A stretch of 64,000 bases of DNA from CAZCEC01 sp964497615 (lineage in GTDB: Bacteria > Chloroflexota > Anaerolineae > Anaerolineales > UBA6663): positions 1 to 64,000 of the forward strand of contig CAZCEC010000014.1 in the NCBI GenBank assembly GCA_964497615.1, written 5' to 3'. The translations under genes were made by a program, and so were the position numbers. The notes beneath the pieces were generated by a model. That model worked only from the letters and a program-made list of their open reading frames with translations, was not told where the DNA came from and did not search any database. Below, piece by piece: positions 34,759 to 44,366 of the stretch. Every line of letters starts with the position of its first letter. The stretch's first letter is position 1.

Positions 34759-36270
34759 ATGTCGCAAACGCACCTTGCGGTTGAAATGCGTGGCATCGTC
34801 AAGCGCTTTCCGGGCGTGATCGCGAATGATCACGTCAACTTCGACCTGCGCGCGGGCGAAATCCACGCCTTGCTGGGCGAGAATGGCGCGGGCAAGAGCA
34901 CGCTGATGACCGTGCTGGCAGGGTTGTACCGGCCGGACGCCGGCAGCATCCTGGTGCGCGGCGAGCCGGTGAGCTTTCGCTCGCCGCGCGATGCCATCGC
35001 GCTCGGGCTGGGCATGATCCACCAGCACTTCACCCTAATCCAGTCCCAGACCGTCACCGAGAACATCCTGCTGGGGCTCAGCGAGCCGCGCTTTGTGATC
35101 CGCCTGGCGGATTACGACAAGCGCATGGCCGAGCTGGGCCGGCGCTTCGCGCTGGAGGTCGTGCCGCAAGCCAAGATCTGGCAGTTATCGGTCGGCGAGC
35201 AGCAGCGGGTCGAGATCCTGAAGATGCTGTACCGTGGCGTGCAGGTGCTCATCATGGACGAGCCGACGGCCGTGCTCGCGCCCCAGGAAATCAAGGGGTT
35301 GTTCGATACCTTGAGGGCCATGGCCGCCGAGGGCAAGTCCATCGTCTTTATCAGCCACAAGCTCAACGAGGTCATGGCGATTGCCGATCGGATTACGGTG
35401 CTGCGACATGGCAAGGTCACCGCGGAGGGCCTGCCGGCCGCCGGCACCACCAAGGAAGAGCTGGCGCGCCTGATGGTGGGCCGCACCGTGCTGTTCGATG
35501 TGAACAAGACGCCGCAAGCGCCCGGCGAGCCGGTTTTGGAGGTGGAGGGCCTGACGGCCGAGAATAACAAGGGGTTGCCGGCCCTCCGCGGCCTGTCGCT
35601 GTGCGTGCGTTCGGGCGAAATCCTGGGGCTGGCGGGCGTGGCGGGCAACGGCCAGGCCGAGCTGGCGGAGGTGATCGCCGGCCTGCGCCGCGCCAGCGGC
35701 GGACGGCTCAAGGTTAACGGTGAAGACGTGACCAATTGCAGCGCGCGCCAAGTGATTATGAAGGGCGTGGCCTACGTGCCCGAAGACCGTAACCATGTTG
35801 GGTCGGCGCCCAACTTAAGCATCACCGACAATGTCATCATGAAGAAGTATCGCCAGCAGCCGCTGGCCCGCGGCTGGTCATTGGACAGGGCCGTGGCGCG
35901 TCGCAATGCGGTGGCGCTGAAGGATGAGTACCAGATAGTGGCGCCCAGCGTCGAGACCATGGCGCGCACCCTTTCGGGCGGCAACTTGCAGCGCGTGATC
36001 CTGGCGCGTGAGCTATCGGGCAAGCCGAAGCTGCTGCTGGCCATGCAGCCCACGCGCGGGCTGGATGTGGGCGCGATTGAGGGGGTGCACCGGCTGCTGC
36101 TGCAGCAGCGCGAAGCCGGCGCCGCCATCCTGCTGGTCTCTGAGGAGTTGGATGAAATCTTCTCCTTGAGCGACCGGATCGCCGTCATCTACGAGGGCGA
36201 GATTGTGGGCGAGGTTGAGGACCGCAACGCCGAGAGCATTGGTATGATGATGACAGGCGGCAAGCGATGA
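34759..36270 (+). CDS. ABC importer ATPase with two nucleotide-binding domains (YufO/NupO-like)
   Basis: 503 residues from the ATG at 34759; a TTG seven codons earlier is in frame. The first domain has an intact Walker A (GENGAGKST), signature (LSVGEQQRVE) and Walker B (VLIMDEPTA). The second has the degenerate P-loop GVAGNGQAE, signature LSGGNLQRV and LLLAMQPTRGLDVGA. This pattern is standard for BMP-type nucleoside importers and sugar importers. It powers uptake with the two permeases whose genes follow. The stop overlaps the next start (ATGA), so translation is coupled. Confidence 0.92.
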   Translation: MSQTHLAVEMRGIVKRFPGVIANDHVNFDLRAGEIHALLGENGAGKSTLMTVLAGLYRPDAGSILVRGEPVSFRSPRDAIALGLGMIHQHFTLIQSQTVTENILLGLSEPRFVIRLADYDKRMAELGRRFALEVVPQAKIWQLSVGEQQRVEILKMLYRGVQVLIMDEPTAVLAPQEIKGLFDTLRAMAAEGKSIVFISHKLNEVMAIADRITVLRHGKVTAEGLPAAGTTKEELARLMVGRTVLFDVNKTPQAPGEPVLEVEGLTAENNKGLPALRGLSLCVRSGEILGLAGVAGNGQAELAEVIAGLRRASGGRLKVNGEDVTNCSARQVIMKGVAYVPEDRNHVGSAPNLSITDNVIMKKYRQQPLARGWSLDRAVARRNAVALKDEYQIVAPSVETMARTLSGGNLQRVILARELSGKPKLLLAMQPTRGLDVGAIEGVHRLLLQQREAGAAILLVSEELDEIFSLSDRIAVIYEGEIVGEVEDRNAESIGMMMTGGKR

Positions 36271-37415
36271 CTACTCCTAAGACCGCTGTTCCCACGTCGC
36301 GCTGGCGCTTTCCGTATGAGCTGCGCTTCGAGCGCCGCCTGGAAGTGCCGCGCTGGCTGAGCCCGCTGGTCTCGCTGGGCGCGATAGTGGTGGCGCTGCT
36401 GTTGGGCGCGTTGGTGCTGGAGCTGGTGGGCGGTGATGCCTGGGCGGCCTACCGCCACATTGCCCGGGCGGCTTTTGGCGACCTGGGTGTGTTCTCAGAC
36501 ACCCTGGTTAAGGCCACGCCGCTCATCCTGGTTGGCCTAGCCTGCTCAGTGGCCTTTCAGATGAAGCTGTGGAACATCGGCGCGGAAGGCCAGTTTTACA
36601 TGGGCGCCCTGGGCGCCAGTGTGGTGGTGCTGGCCGGCCTCGTGCCAGCCGGCGCTTCGGGCTGGGTGTTTATTCCTGTGATGCTGATGGCCGGCGTGCT
36701 CTTTGGGGCGCTATGGGGCGCCATACCCGGCCTGCTCAAAGCCCGATTAAACGTGAACGAGATTATCACCACGCTGATGATGAACTACATCGCCATCCAA
36801 CTGGCCAACTACTTCATTTTTGGCGTGTGGAGCGAGGGCGGCTTTCAGATGACACGCACATTCGAGCGCGCGGCCTGGCTGCCGCGCCTGGCCGACTTCG
36901 CGCGGCAAGTGCCGCTCTTCCGCGGGCTGACCACCCACTTGGGGCTGGTGTTCGCGCTGGTGGCGGCGGTCATCGTCTGGTACATTCTGTACCGTAGCCT
37001 GTGGGGCTACGAAATCCGGCTGATCGGCGATAACCCGCGCGCCGCCCAGTATGCGGGCATCAACATCTCGCGCAACACGGTCGTGGTGCTGATGCTCTCG
37101 GGCGGCCTGGCTGGCCTGGCCGGCATGTCCGAAATCTCGGGGGTGGTGCACCGCCTGCAGGGCGCCATATCGCCCGGCTACGGCTTTACCGGCATCATCA
37201 TTGCCTGGCTGGCCAAACTCAACCCCATCGCCGTGATCCCGGTATCGGTGCTGTTTGGCGGGCTGATCCTGGCCGGCCGCGAGATACAGCCGTCCGGCGT
37301 GCCGCGCCTAATCCAGGGCATCATCCTTTTCTCGCTGATCGCCAGCGAGGTGCTGCTACGCTATCGCGTCCGAGTGGTGCGCGCAAACGCCGGCAATGCC
37401 GGGCAGGCGGGTTGA
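36267..37415 (+). CDS. Nucleoside ABC importer permease 1 (YufP/NupP-like)
   Basis: 382 residues with about 8-10 membrane segments in the branched-chain amino acid/ribose permease fold. Family stretches include LWNIGAEGQFYMGALGA, KARLNVNEIITTLMMNYIA, GDNPRAAQYAGINISR and SPGYGFTGIIIAWLAKLNPIAVIPVSVLFGGLI. The hydrophilic N-terminus of ~28 residues is longer than average. It overlaps the ATPase gene by four bases and is followed three bases later by permease 2. It forms half of the transmembrane channel. Confidence 0.92.
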   Translation: MTTPKTAVPTSRWRFPYELRFERRLEVPRWLSPLVSLGAIVVALLLGALVLELVGGDAWAAYRHIARAAFGDLGVFSDTLVKATPLILVGLACSVAFQMKLWNIGAEGQFYMGALGASVVVLAGLVPAGASGWVFIPVMLMAGVLFGALWGAIPGLLKARLNVNEIITTLMMNYIAIQLANYFIFGVWSEGGFQMTRTFERAAWLPRLADFARQVPLFRGLTTHLGLVFALVAAVIVWYILYRSLWGYEIRLIGDNPRAAQYAGINISRNTVVVLMLSGGLAGLAGMSEISGVVHRLQGAISPGYGFTGIIIAWLAKLNPIAVIPVSVLFGGLILAGREIQPSGVPRLIQGIILFSLIASEVLLRYRVRVVRANAGNAGQAG

Positions 37416-37418
37416 CAC

Positions 37419-38387
37419 GTGGACCCACTCGTCATTCTGCACGCCGGGGTTGCCAGCGGCACGGTGCTGTTGTTTGCCACCATTGGCGCCATCTTTTCGG
37501 AGCGGGCTGGCATTCTGAACCTGGGCGTCGAAGGCATGATGCTGCTGGGCGCCATGACGGCCTTTAGCGTGGCCGTGGGCACTGGCAACGGCTGGCTGGC
37601 GCTGCTGGCGGCCATGCTGGTTGGGGGCCTGTTGGCCAGCCTGCACGCCATTGTTACCATTCACTTCCAGGCCGACCAGGTGGTCAGCGGCCTGGCGCTC
37701 ACCTTCCTGGGCATTGGCCTAAGCCTGGTCTTTGGCGAGGGGCTTAGCCGCGCCGGCACTATTTCGCTGCTGCCGGCTTTCAGCGTGCCGGTGCTTTCAG
37801 CCATCCCGCTGCTGGGCCGGGTGCTGTTCACCAGTCAGAGCATCATGGTCTACCTGGGCTATTTGCTGCTGCCGGCCGCTTCATTCTTCATCTACCGCAC
37901 CCGGCCTGGCCTACACCTGCGCGCCGTGGGCGAGAATCCGGCCGCGGCCGACGCGATGGGCATCAACGTCTACCGGCTGCGATATCAATATGTGTTCCTG
38001 GGCGGCATGCTGGCCGGGTTGGCTGGCGGCACCATTAGCCTGGCGGTATCGCCCGGCTGGTTCAGTGAGCAGACCACGTCGGGCCAGGGATGGATCGCGA
38101 TCGGGCTGGTCATTTTCGCCCAATGGAACCCGTGGCGGGCGGCGGCCGGGTCGTATGCCTTCGGTGCGCTTCGGCGGCTGGTGCTGGACGTGCAGGGGCC
38201 GGCGACGATCCTGGGCCTGCGCAACCCCTTCTTTTACAACATCTACCTAGGCTTCTTCCTGCAAATGCTGCCCTACGCCTTTACCATTATCGTGCTCATC
38301 ATTGGGTCGCGCGGCGCGTTGCGCCGGCGCCTGGGCGCGCCGGCCGCGCTGGGTCTGCCCTACGTGCGCGGCGAGCGCGGCGCCTGA
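37419..38387 (+). CDS. Nucleoside ABC importer permease 2 (YufQ/NupQ-like)
   Basis: 322 residues from a GTG at 37419, three bases after permease 1. Typical second-permease features: IFSERAGILNLGVEGMMLLGAMTAF, IHFQADQVVSGLALTFLGIGLS, GENPAAADAMGINVYRLRY and GQGWIAIGLVIFAQWNPWRAAAGSYAFG. About eight or nine helices. With 33435-37415 it completes a four-gene BMP-type importer. The C-terminus is basic (RGALRRRLGAP), as expected for a cytoplasmic end. Confidence 0.92.
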   Translation: MDPLVILHAGVASGTVLLFATIGAIFSERAGILNLGVEGMMLLGAMTAFSVAVGTGNGWLALLAAMLVGGLLASLHAIVTIHFQADQVVSGLALTFLGIGLSLVFGEGLSRAGTISLLPAFSVPVLSAIPLLGRVLFTSQSIMVYLGYLLLPAASFFIYRTRPGLHLRAVGENPAAADAMGINVYRLRYQYVFLGGMLAGLAGGTISLAVSPGWFSEQTTSGQGWIAIGLVIFAQWNPWRAAAGSYAFGALRRLVLDVQGPATILGLRNPFFYNIYLGFFLQMLPYAFTIIVLIIGSRGALRRRLGAPAALGLPYVRGERGA

Positions 38388-38413
38388 CCTCCACTGCGGA
38401 CTGTGAGACAACT

Positions 38414-40201
<1,788 letters not shown>

Positions 40202-40208
40202 TTGCTCC

Positions 40209-41327
40209 TTGATTACGTCGGTCTTCGATCTCTTCTCCATCTTCTATCTTTTCCGGGGCGCGCTGGTCATCGCGCAGTTGGTGCGCGGCTGGCGCGCGTT
40301 CTGGGATGCGGACATCACCCGCGCCGACCGGCAGCTCGCCAACAACCTGGCATTCTTCGTGCTCATCCCGCTGGGCGTGTTTCTGCACGAGGGCGGGCAC
40401 GCCGTCGCCACCTGGCAGGTCGGGGGCGAGGTGGTCGAGTTCCAGTGGCGGGTGTTCTGGGGCTACATTATCCCGGCCGGGAACTTCACGGCGCTGCAGG
40501 ACTGGTGGATTTCGGTGGCGGGCAATCTGGTCTCGATTGCGCTGGGGCTGGCCGCCATCCCGCTGCTGCTGGTCGTGCGACGCGGCATCTGGGCCGAGAT
40601 CATCGAGAGCTTCGCTAAGCAGCAATCATTCTACGCTCTGGTGTGGTACCCGGTGCTCTCGGCCTTCGTCGGCTTCGGCGACTGGGTGACGATCTACAAC
40701 TTCAACATTGTCCCGTGGGCCTATCTGATGGCTGGCGCGCACCTGGCTTTGCTAGGCGGCCTGCTGTGGCTGGACCGCAGCGCCTGGGCGGCGCGGCTGC
40801 GCCTGGAGCGCCACCCGGCCCAGGCCGAGGCGGTGCGCCAGATGGAGACCGCCGCCGAGGGGCAGTCCACCGCTGCACCGCTGGCCCAAATGGCTTTGCA
40901 GCACCTGCATCAGGGTAACACCGCCCTGGCCGAGGACTTTCTGCGCCGCGCCGCCCGCCTGGACCCCAACGACCCAACGCTCAATGCGGCCCGCGCGCAC
41001 TTGGAGTTCCAGCGCCGCCGCAGCGGCCCGGCCGAGCGCGCCGCCCGGGCCGCCCTCTCCGGCGGTCTTTCGCCCGACCTGCGCGGTGAGATGCACAGCC
41101 TGCTGGGCTTCAACCTGATGCAGGCCGGCCGCCGCGAGGAGGCCATCACCGAGTTCACCAACGCCATCGGCCTGCGCCGGAACGACCACAACCTGTACTA
41201 CTGGCGCGCCACCGTCGCGCGCTCGCTGGGCCGGCGCGAACAGGCCCAGGCGGATTTCGCAGAGGCCGAACGGCTGGCTCCCGATGAGGCCGGCAAGCGC
41301 CGCGCAAGGCTGGAGTTAGGCGCTTAA
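40209..41327 (+). CDS. M50-like membrane metalloprotease homologue with C-terminal TPR repeats
   Basis: 372 residues, with TTG at 40209 as the most 5' start in the frame. The membrane half has helices near residues 8-25, 45-60, 85-125 and 140-200. The HExxH zinc motif H60-EGGH64 sits at the end of the second helix, as in site-2 type M50 proteases. The second M50 motif (NPDG-like) is not obvious; GNLVSIALG may take its place. Residues ~215-372 hold about four TPR-like units (AEDFLRRAARLDPNDPTLNAARAHLEF; EEAITEFTNAIGLRRND). Proteolytic activity is unproven. It starts 7 bases after proS. Confidence 0.65.
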   Translation: MITSVFDLFSIFYLFRGALVIAQLVRGWRAFWDADITRADRQLANNLAFFVLIPLGVFLHEGGHAVATWQVGGEVVEFQWRVFWGYIIPAGNFTALQDWWISVAGNLVSIALGLAAIPLLLVVRRGIWAEIIESFAKQQSFYALVWYPVLSAFVGFGDWVTIYNFNIVPWAYLMAGAHLALLGGLLWLDRSAWAARLRLERHPAQAEAVRQMETAAEGQSTAAPLAQMALQHLHQGNTALAEDFLRRAARLDPNDPTLNAARAHLEFQRRRSGPAERAARAALSGGLSPDLRGEMHSLLGFNLMQAGRREEAITEFTNAIGLRRNDHNLYYWRATVARSLGRREQAQADFAEAERLAPDEAGKRRARLELGA

Positions 41328-41335
41328 CTCAACCA

Positions 41336-41394
41336 AGACCTGCCAGGTTTGCACCCCCGCGGCTGGCAGTCGCGATCGCAAACCTGGCAGGTCT
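41336..41394. repeat. Interspersed palindrome AGACCTGCCAGGTTTGC
   Basis: A perfect 17-base inverted repeat (41336-41352 and 41378-41394) with a 25-base loop lies between two genes. The AGACCTGCCAGG/CCTGGCAGGTCT motif looks like an interspersed repeat family, and the hairpin may end the upstream transcript. Confidence 0.75.
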
Positions 41395-41412
41395 GGACCA
41401 ATAGGCCAGACC

Positions 41413-42718
41413 ATGACCCACTTCCTCGGCTATCGCTGCTCGCTGTGCGGGATGGAATACGCGCCCGACTTTGCCGGCTACGTTTGCCCGCAGCATGGCG
41501 ACCTGGGCAATTTGGATATCGTGCTGGACTACGCCGCCCTGAGCGAGCACCTTTCCCCGGTGGACCTGGCGCGGGGCGAAAGCTCGCTGTGGCGCTATCT
41601 GCCGCTCTTGCCTGTAAACGATCCTGGGTTGGAGGGCACGCCGCTCCGGGCGGCGGGGTGGACGCCGCTGTATCAACTCAAGGAAAGCCTCTATCTCAAA
41701 GATGACGGCCGCAACCCGACGGCGTCGTTCAAGGACCGGGCCTCGGCGGTGGTAGTGGCGCGGGCGCGCGAGATTGGCGCGGGGGTGGTGGTGACGGCCT
41801 CCACCGGCAACGCGGGGGCAGCGCTGTCGGGCATGGCGGCGGCGGCGGCCCAGCCGGCCGTGATCTTCGCGCCGGAGAACGCGCCGCCGGGCAAGGGTGG
41901 CGGGCATGGGCGCGGGGGGGGCCCCGGCGGGCGGGATCTTCGCGGCGGAGGACGCGGCGGCGGGCAAGGTGGCCCAACTGCTGATCTTCGGCGCGCGGGT
42001 GCTGCTGGTGCGTGGCAACTACGACGCGGCCTTTGACCTCTCGATCCAGGCGGCCCGCGAGTTCGGGTGGTATTGCCGCAACACCGGCTACAACGCCTTT
42101 ACCCTGGAAGGCAAGAAGACCGCCGCCTACGAGATCTGCGAGCAGTTGGGTCGGGCGCGCGGGGTGGGGGGCTTTGCGGCGCCGGACGCGATCTTCGTGT
42201 CGGTGGGCGACGGCAACATCCTCAGCGGGGTGCATAAGGGGCTGAAGGACCTCACCGCGCTGGGGTGGATCGACCGGATGCCGCGCCTGTTCGGGGTGCA
42301 GGCCGCCGGCTCGGCCGCCTGCGCCAACGCCTGGGCCGCCGGCACAGAGACCATCACGCCCGTGGCCGCCAACACCCTGGCCGACAGCATCTCGGTGGAT
42401 CTGCCCCGCGACGGGGTGCGGGCGGTGCGGGCCGTGCGTGAGACCAGTGGGGCTTTCGTGGTGGTGAGCGATGACGACATCCTGGCCGCCATCGCGGCGC
42501 TGGGGCGGCAGGCGGTGTTCGCGGAGCCGGCCGGGGCGGCGGCCTATGCGGGGCTGGTGCAGGCGGTAGAGCGTGGCTTGGTGCGCTCCGACGAGACCAT
42601 TGTGGTGCTCAACACGGGCAACGGCCTGAAGGACGTGCGCGCGGCAACGCGGGCGGTAAGGGCGGCCGCCGTCATTGAGCCGACGTTGGAGGCCGTGCGG
42701 GCAGCGCTCGGCGGTTAG
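41413..42718 (+). CDS. thrC: Threonine synthase-like PLP enzyme, frameshifted by a duplicated segment
   Basis: Two frames together make one ~400-residue fold-type II PLP enzyme. The first (41413 to about 41896) has an N-terminal ribbon (C9, C12, C25, H28), the PLP Lys in NPTASFKDRAS and STGNAGAALSG. The second (from about 41970 to 42718) continues with KVAQLLIFGARVLLVRGNYD, FVSVGDGNILSGVHKG and VVLNTGNGLKD. Between them a 68-base segment is present twice, the second copy with many C-to-G changes, shifting the frame by one. Removing it restores the normal threonine synthase sequence. I think the gene is intact in the organism and the break is an assembly error. A genuine pseudogene is the alternative. 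Confidence 0.8.
41829..41969 (+). repeat. Imperfect 68-base tandem duplication inside thrC-like gene
   Basis: Copy 1 is 41829-41896 and copy 2 is 41902-41969, offset 73 bases. I count about a dozen differences, nearly all changes to G in copy 2 (mostly C to G). This bias looks like low-quality reads rather than evolution. Confidence 0.8.
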
Positions 42719-42873
42719 GGATCTGATTGGTCCGTGGCTTCGCCAGCCTGGCGTGGCCGGCAACTGGAACAGGGGAGTAATGCCGCGCCGCACACGGGCT
42801 GCAAGCCACGCTTGCGTCCGCTATCCCCAGCATAGTGTAAACTTCATGGGTATCCGACTGAAAGGAACCGCCC

Positions 42874-43578
42874 ATGGCCCTCACCGTCCTCGATCAGGCT
42901 GAATTCGCCGATAACCCCGAGCCGCGCTGCCCGGTGACGCTGCTGCTGGACACGTCTGGCTCGATGCAGGGCAACCCTATCCGCGAATTGAACGAGGGGC
43001 TGCACGCCTTCCGCGACGCCATCCAGGCCGACCGGCTGGCGGCGCTGCGGGTGGAGGTCGCCATCATCCCCTTCGGCGGGCCGGTGCGGCCGGTGGACGT
43101 GCGCGCCGACACCAGCACCCCCTTCGATGCCTCGCAGCCCTTCGTCACCGTGGACGCTTTCGAGCCGCCCATCCTCACCGCCGGGGGCGACACGCAGATG
43201 GGGGCGGCGGTGCGCCAGGGCTTGCAGCTCCTCCGCGACCGCAAGGAAATCTACAAGCAGAACAGTGTGGACTACTTCCGCCCGTGGATGTTCCTGATGA
43301 CGGACGGCAAGCCCACCGACGAATGGCAGTCCGCTGCCCTGCAACTGCGCGAGGAGGAGGGCCGCAAGGGGGTACTCTTCTTCGCCGTCGGCGTGGAGGG
43401 GGCCGACATGAAAATCCTGGAGCAGTTCTCCGGCGTGCGCCCGCCGCTGCACCTGCGCGGGCTGGCCTTCGGTGAGCTATTCCAGTGGCTGTCCAAGAGC
43501 CTGTCGGTGGTGGCGCACTCCAAGCCGGGCGAGCAGGCGCCCCTGCCGCCCGTGGGCTGGGCCCAGGTGGACACCTAG
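42874..43578 (+). CDS. TerY-like vWA domain protein of a TerY-P-type triad
   Basis: 234 residues forming a single von Willebrand factor A domain. The MIDAS residues are D26-T-S28-G-S30, the Thr in TAGGDTQMG and the Asp in LMTDGKPTDEW, so metal binding looks intact. GAAAGGA precedes the ATG at 42874. The genes that follow encode a PP2C-like phosphatase and a kinase with zinc ribbons, the TerY-P triad described in comparative genomics of tellurite-resistance-linked stress systems. In that model the vWA protein is the scaffold or target switched by phosphorylation. No TerC or TerD genes are in the window. Confidence 0.88.
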   Translation: MALTVLDQAEFADNPEPRCPVTLLLDTSGSMQGNPIRELNEGLHAFRDAIQADRLAALRVEVAIIPFGGPVRPVDVRADTSTPFDASQPFVTVDAFEPPILTAGGDTQMGAAVRQGLQLLRDRKEIYKQNSVDYFRPWMFLMTDGKPTDEWQSAALQLREEEGRKGVLFFAVGVEGADMKILEQFSGVRPPLHLRGLAFGELFQWLSKSLSVVAHSKPGEQAPLPPVGWAQVDT

Positions 43579-43583
43579 CCGCC

Positions 43584-44366
43584 GTGCCCGCTGCATCTGC
43601 CTCCCCGTGGCGTGTGCTGGCCGCCTCGGCGGTGGGCACCTCGCACTTGCGCGCCGGCCTGCCCTGCCAGGATGCGCATGGATACCGCCTCCTGCCGGGC
43701 GGAGTGATCCTGGCCGCGGCGGACGGCGCGGGCACCGCCGAACGCTCCGAGGACGGCGCGCGGCTGGCGGTGGACACCCTGCTGGGCGCGCTGGCGCGCG
43801 GGCTGGCCCCGGGCTGGCCCCTCGCCGACGAGGACTGGCGCGCCCTCCTGGCCGCCGCCTATCGCGAGGCCCGCGAGGCGGTGCTGGCCCAGGCCCAGGC
43901 GGACGGCTTGAGCGCACGCGCCTATGCCACGACACTGGTGTGCGCCGCCCTTTCGGAAGGGGGCGTGGCGGCGGCCCAACTGGGCGATGGGGTGATCGTG
44001 GCCCTGGCGGGCGGCGAGTGGTTCACCGTGGCCGCGCCTCAAAAAGGCGAATACGCCAACGAAACCAATTTTCTCACCCAGGCCGATGCCCTGGAGCGTG
44101 TGACGCTCTCGGTCTTTGCCGAGCCGGTGCAGGCGCTGGCAGTGATGACCGACGGGCTGCTGCGGCTGGTGCTCGACCTCGCCCGCCAGCAGCCTCACGC
44201 CCCGTTCTTCAATCCTCTGCTGTCGTTCGCCTACGGCGTTCTTGATGGGGCCGCAGGCTCCGCGGACCTGGCCACCTTCCTGGCCTCAGAGCGCGTGACG
44301 GCCCGCACCGACGACGACAAGACCCTCTTGCTGGCGGTGGCCTGGCCGCCGGCCCAGCCCGCATGA
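43584..44366 (+). CDS. PP2C-like protein phosphatase of the TerY-P-type triad
   Basis: 260 residues from a GTG at 43584, 5 bases after the vWA gene; the frame is open further upstream but only inside that gene. PPM-family motifs are present: LPCQDAHG, AAADGAGTAERSEDGA with the metal Asp, AAQLGDGVIV, VMTDGLLRL and TDDDKTLLLAV. Metal residues appear complete, so it should be an active Ser/Thr phosphatase opposing the kinase encoded next. The stop overlaps the kinase start (ATGA), which ensures coupled translation of phosphatase and kinase. Confidence 0.85.
   Translation: MPAASASPWRVLAASAVGTSHLRAGLPCQDAHGYRLLPGGVILAAADGAGTAERSEDGARLAVDTLLGALARGLAPGWPLADEDWRALLAAAYREAREAVLAQAQADGLSARAYATTLVCAALSEGGVAAAQLGDGVIVALAGGEWFTVAAPQKGEYANETNFLTQADALERVTLSVFAEPVQALAVMTDGLLRLVLDLARQQPHAPFFNPLLSFAYGVLDGAAGSADLATFLASERVTARTDDDKTLLLAVAWPPAQPA

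Noticed and set aside
41413..42718. Two separate genes or a natural pseudogene of threonine synthase
   Set aside because: Both halves are well conserved and the break is fully explained by the G-biased 68-base duplicate, which points to an assembly error.
43584..44366. Upstream start at 43485 for the PP2C gene
   Set aside because: The extra 33 codons lie inside the vWA gene in another frame and have shadow-like Gly/Ala/Arg composition; GTG 43584 gives the normal domain start.
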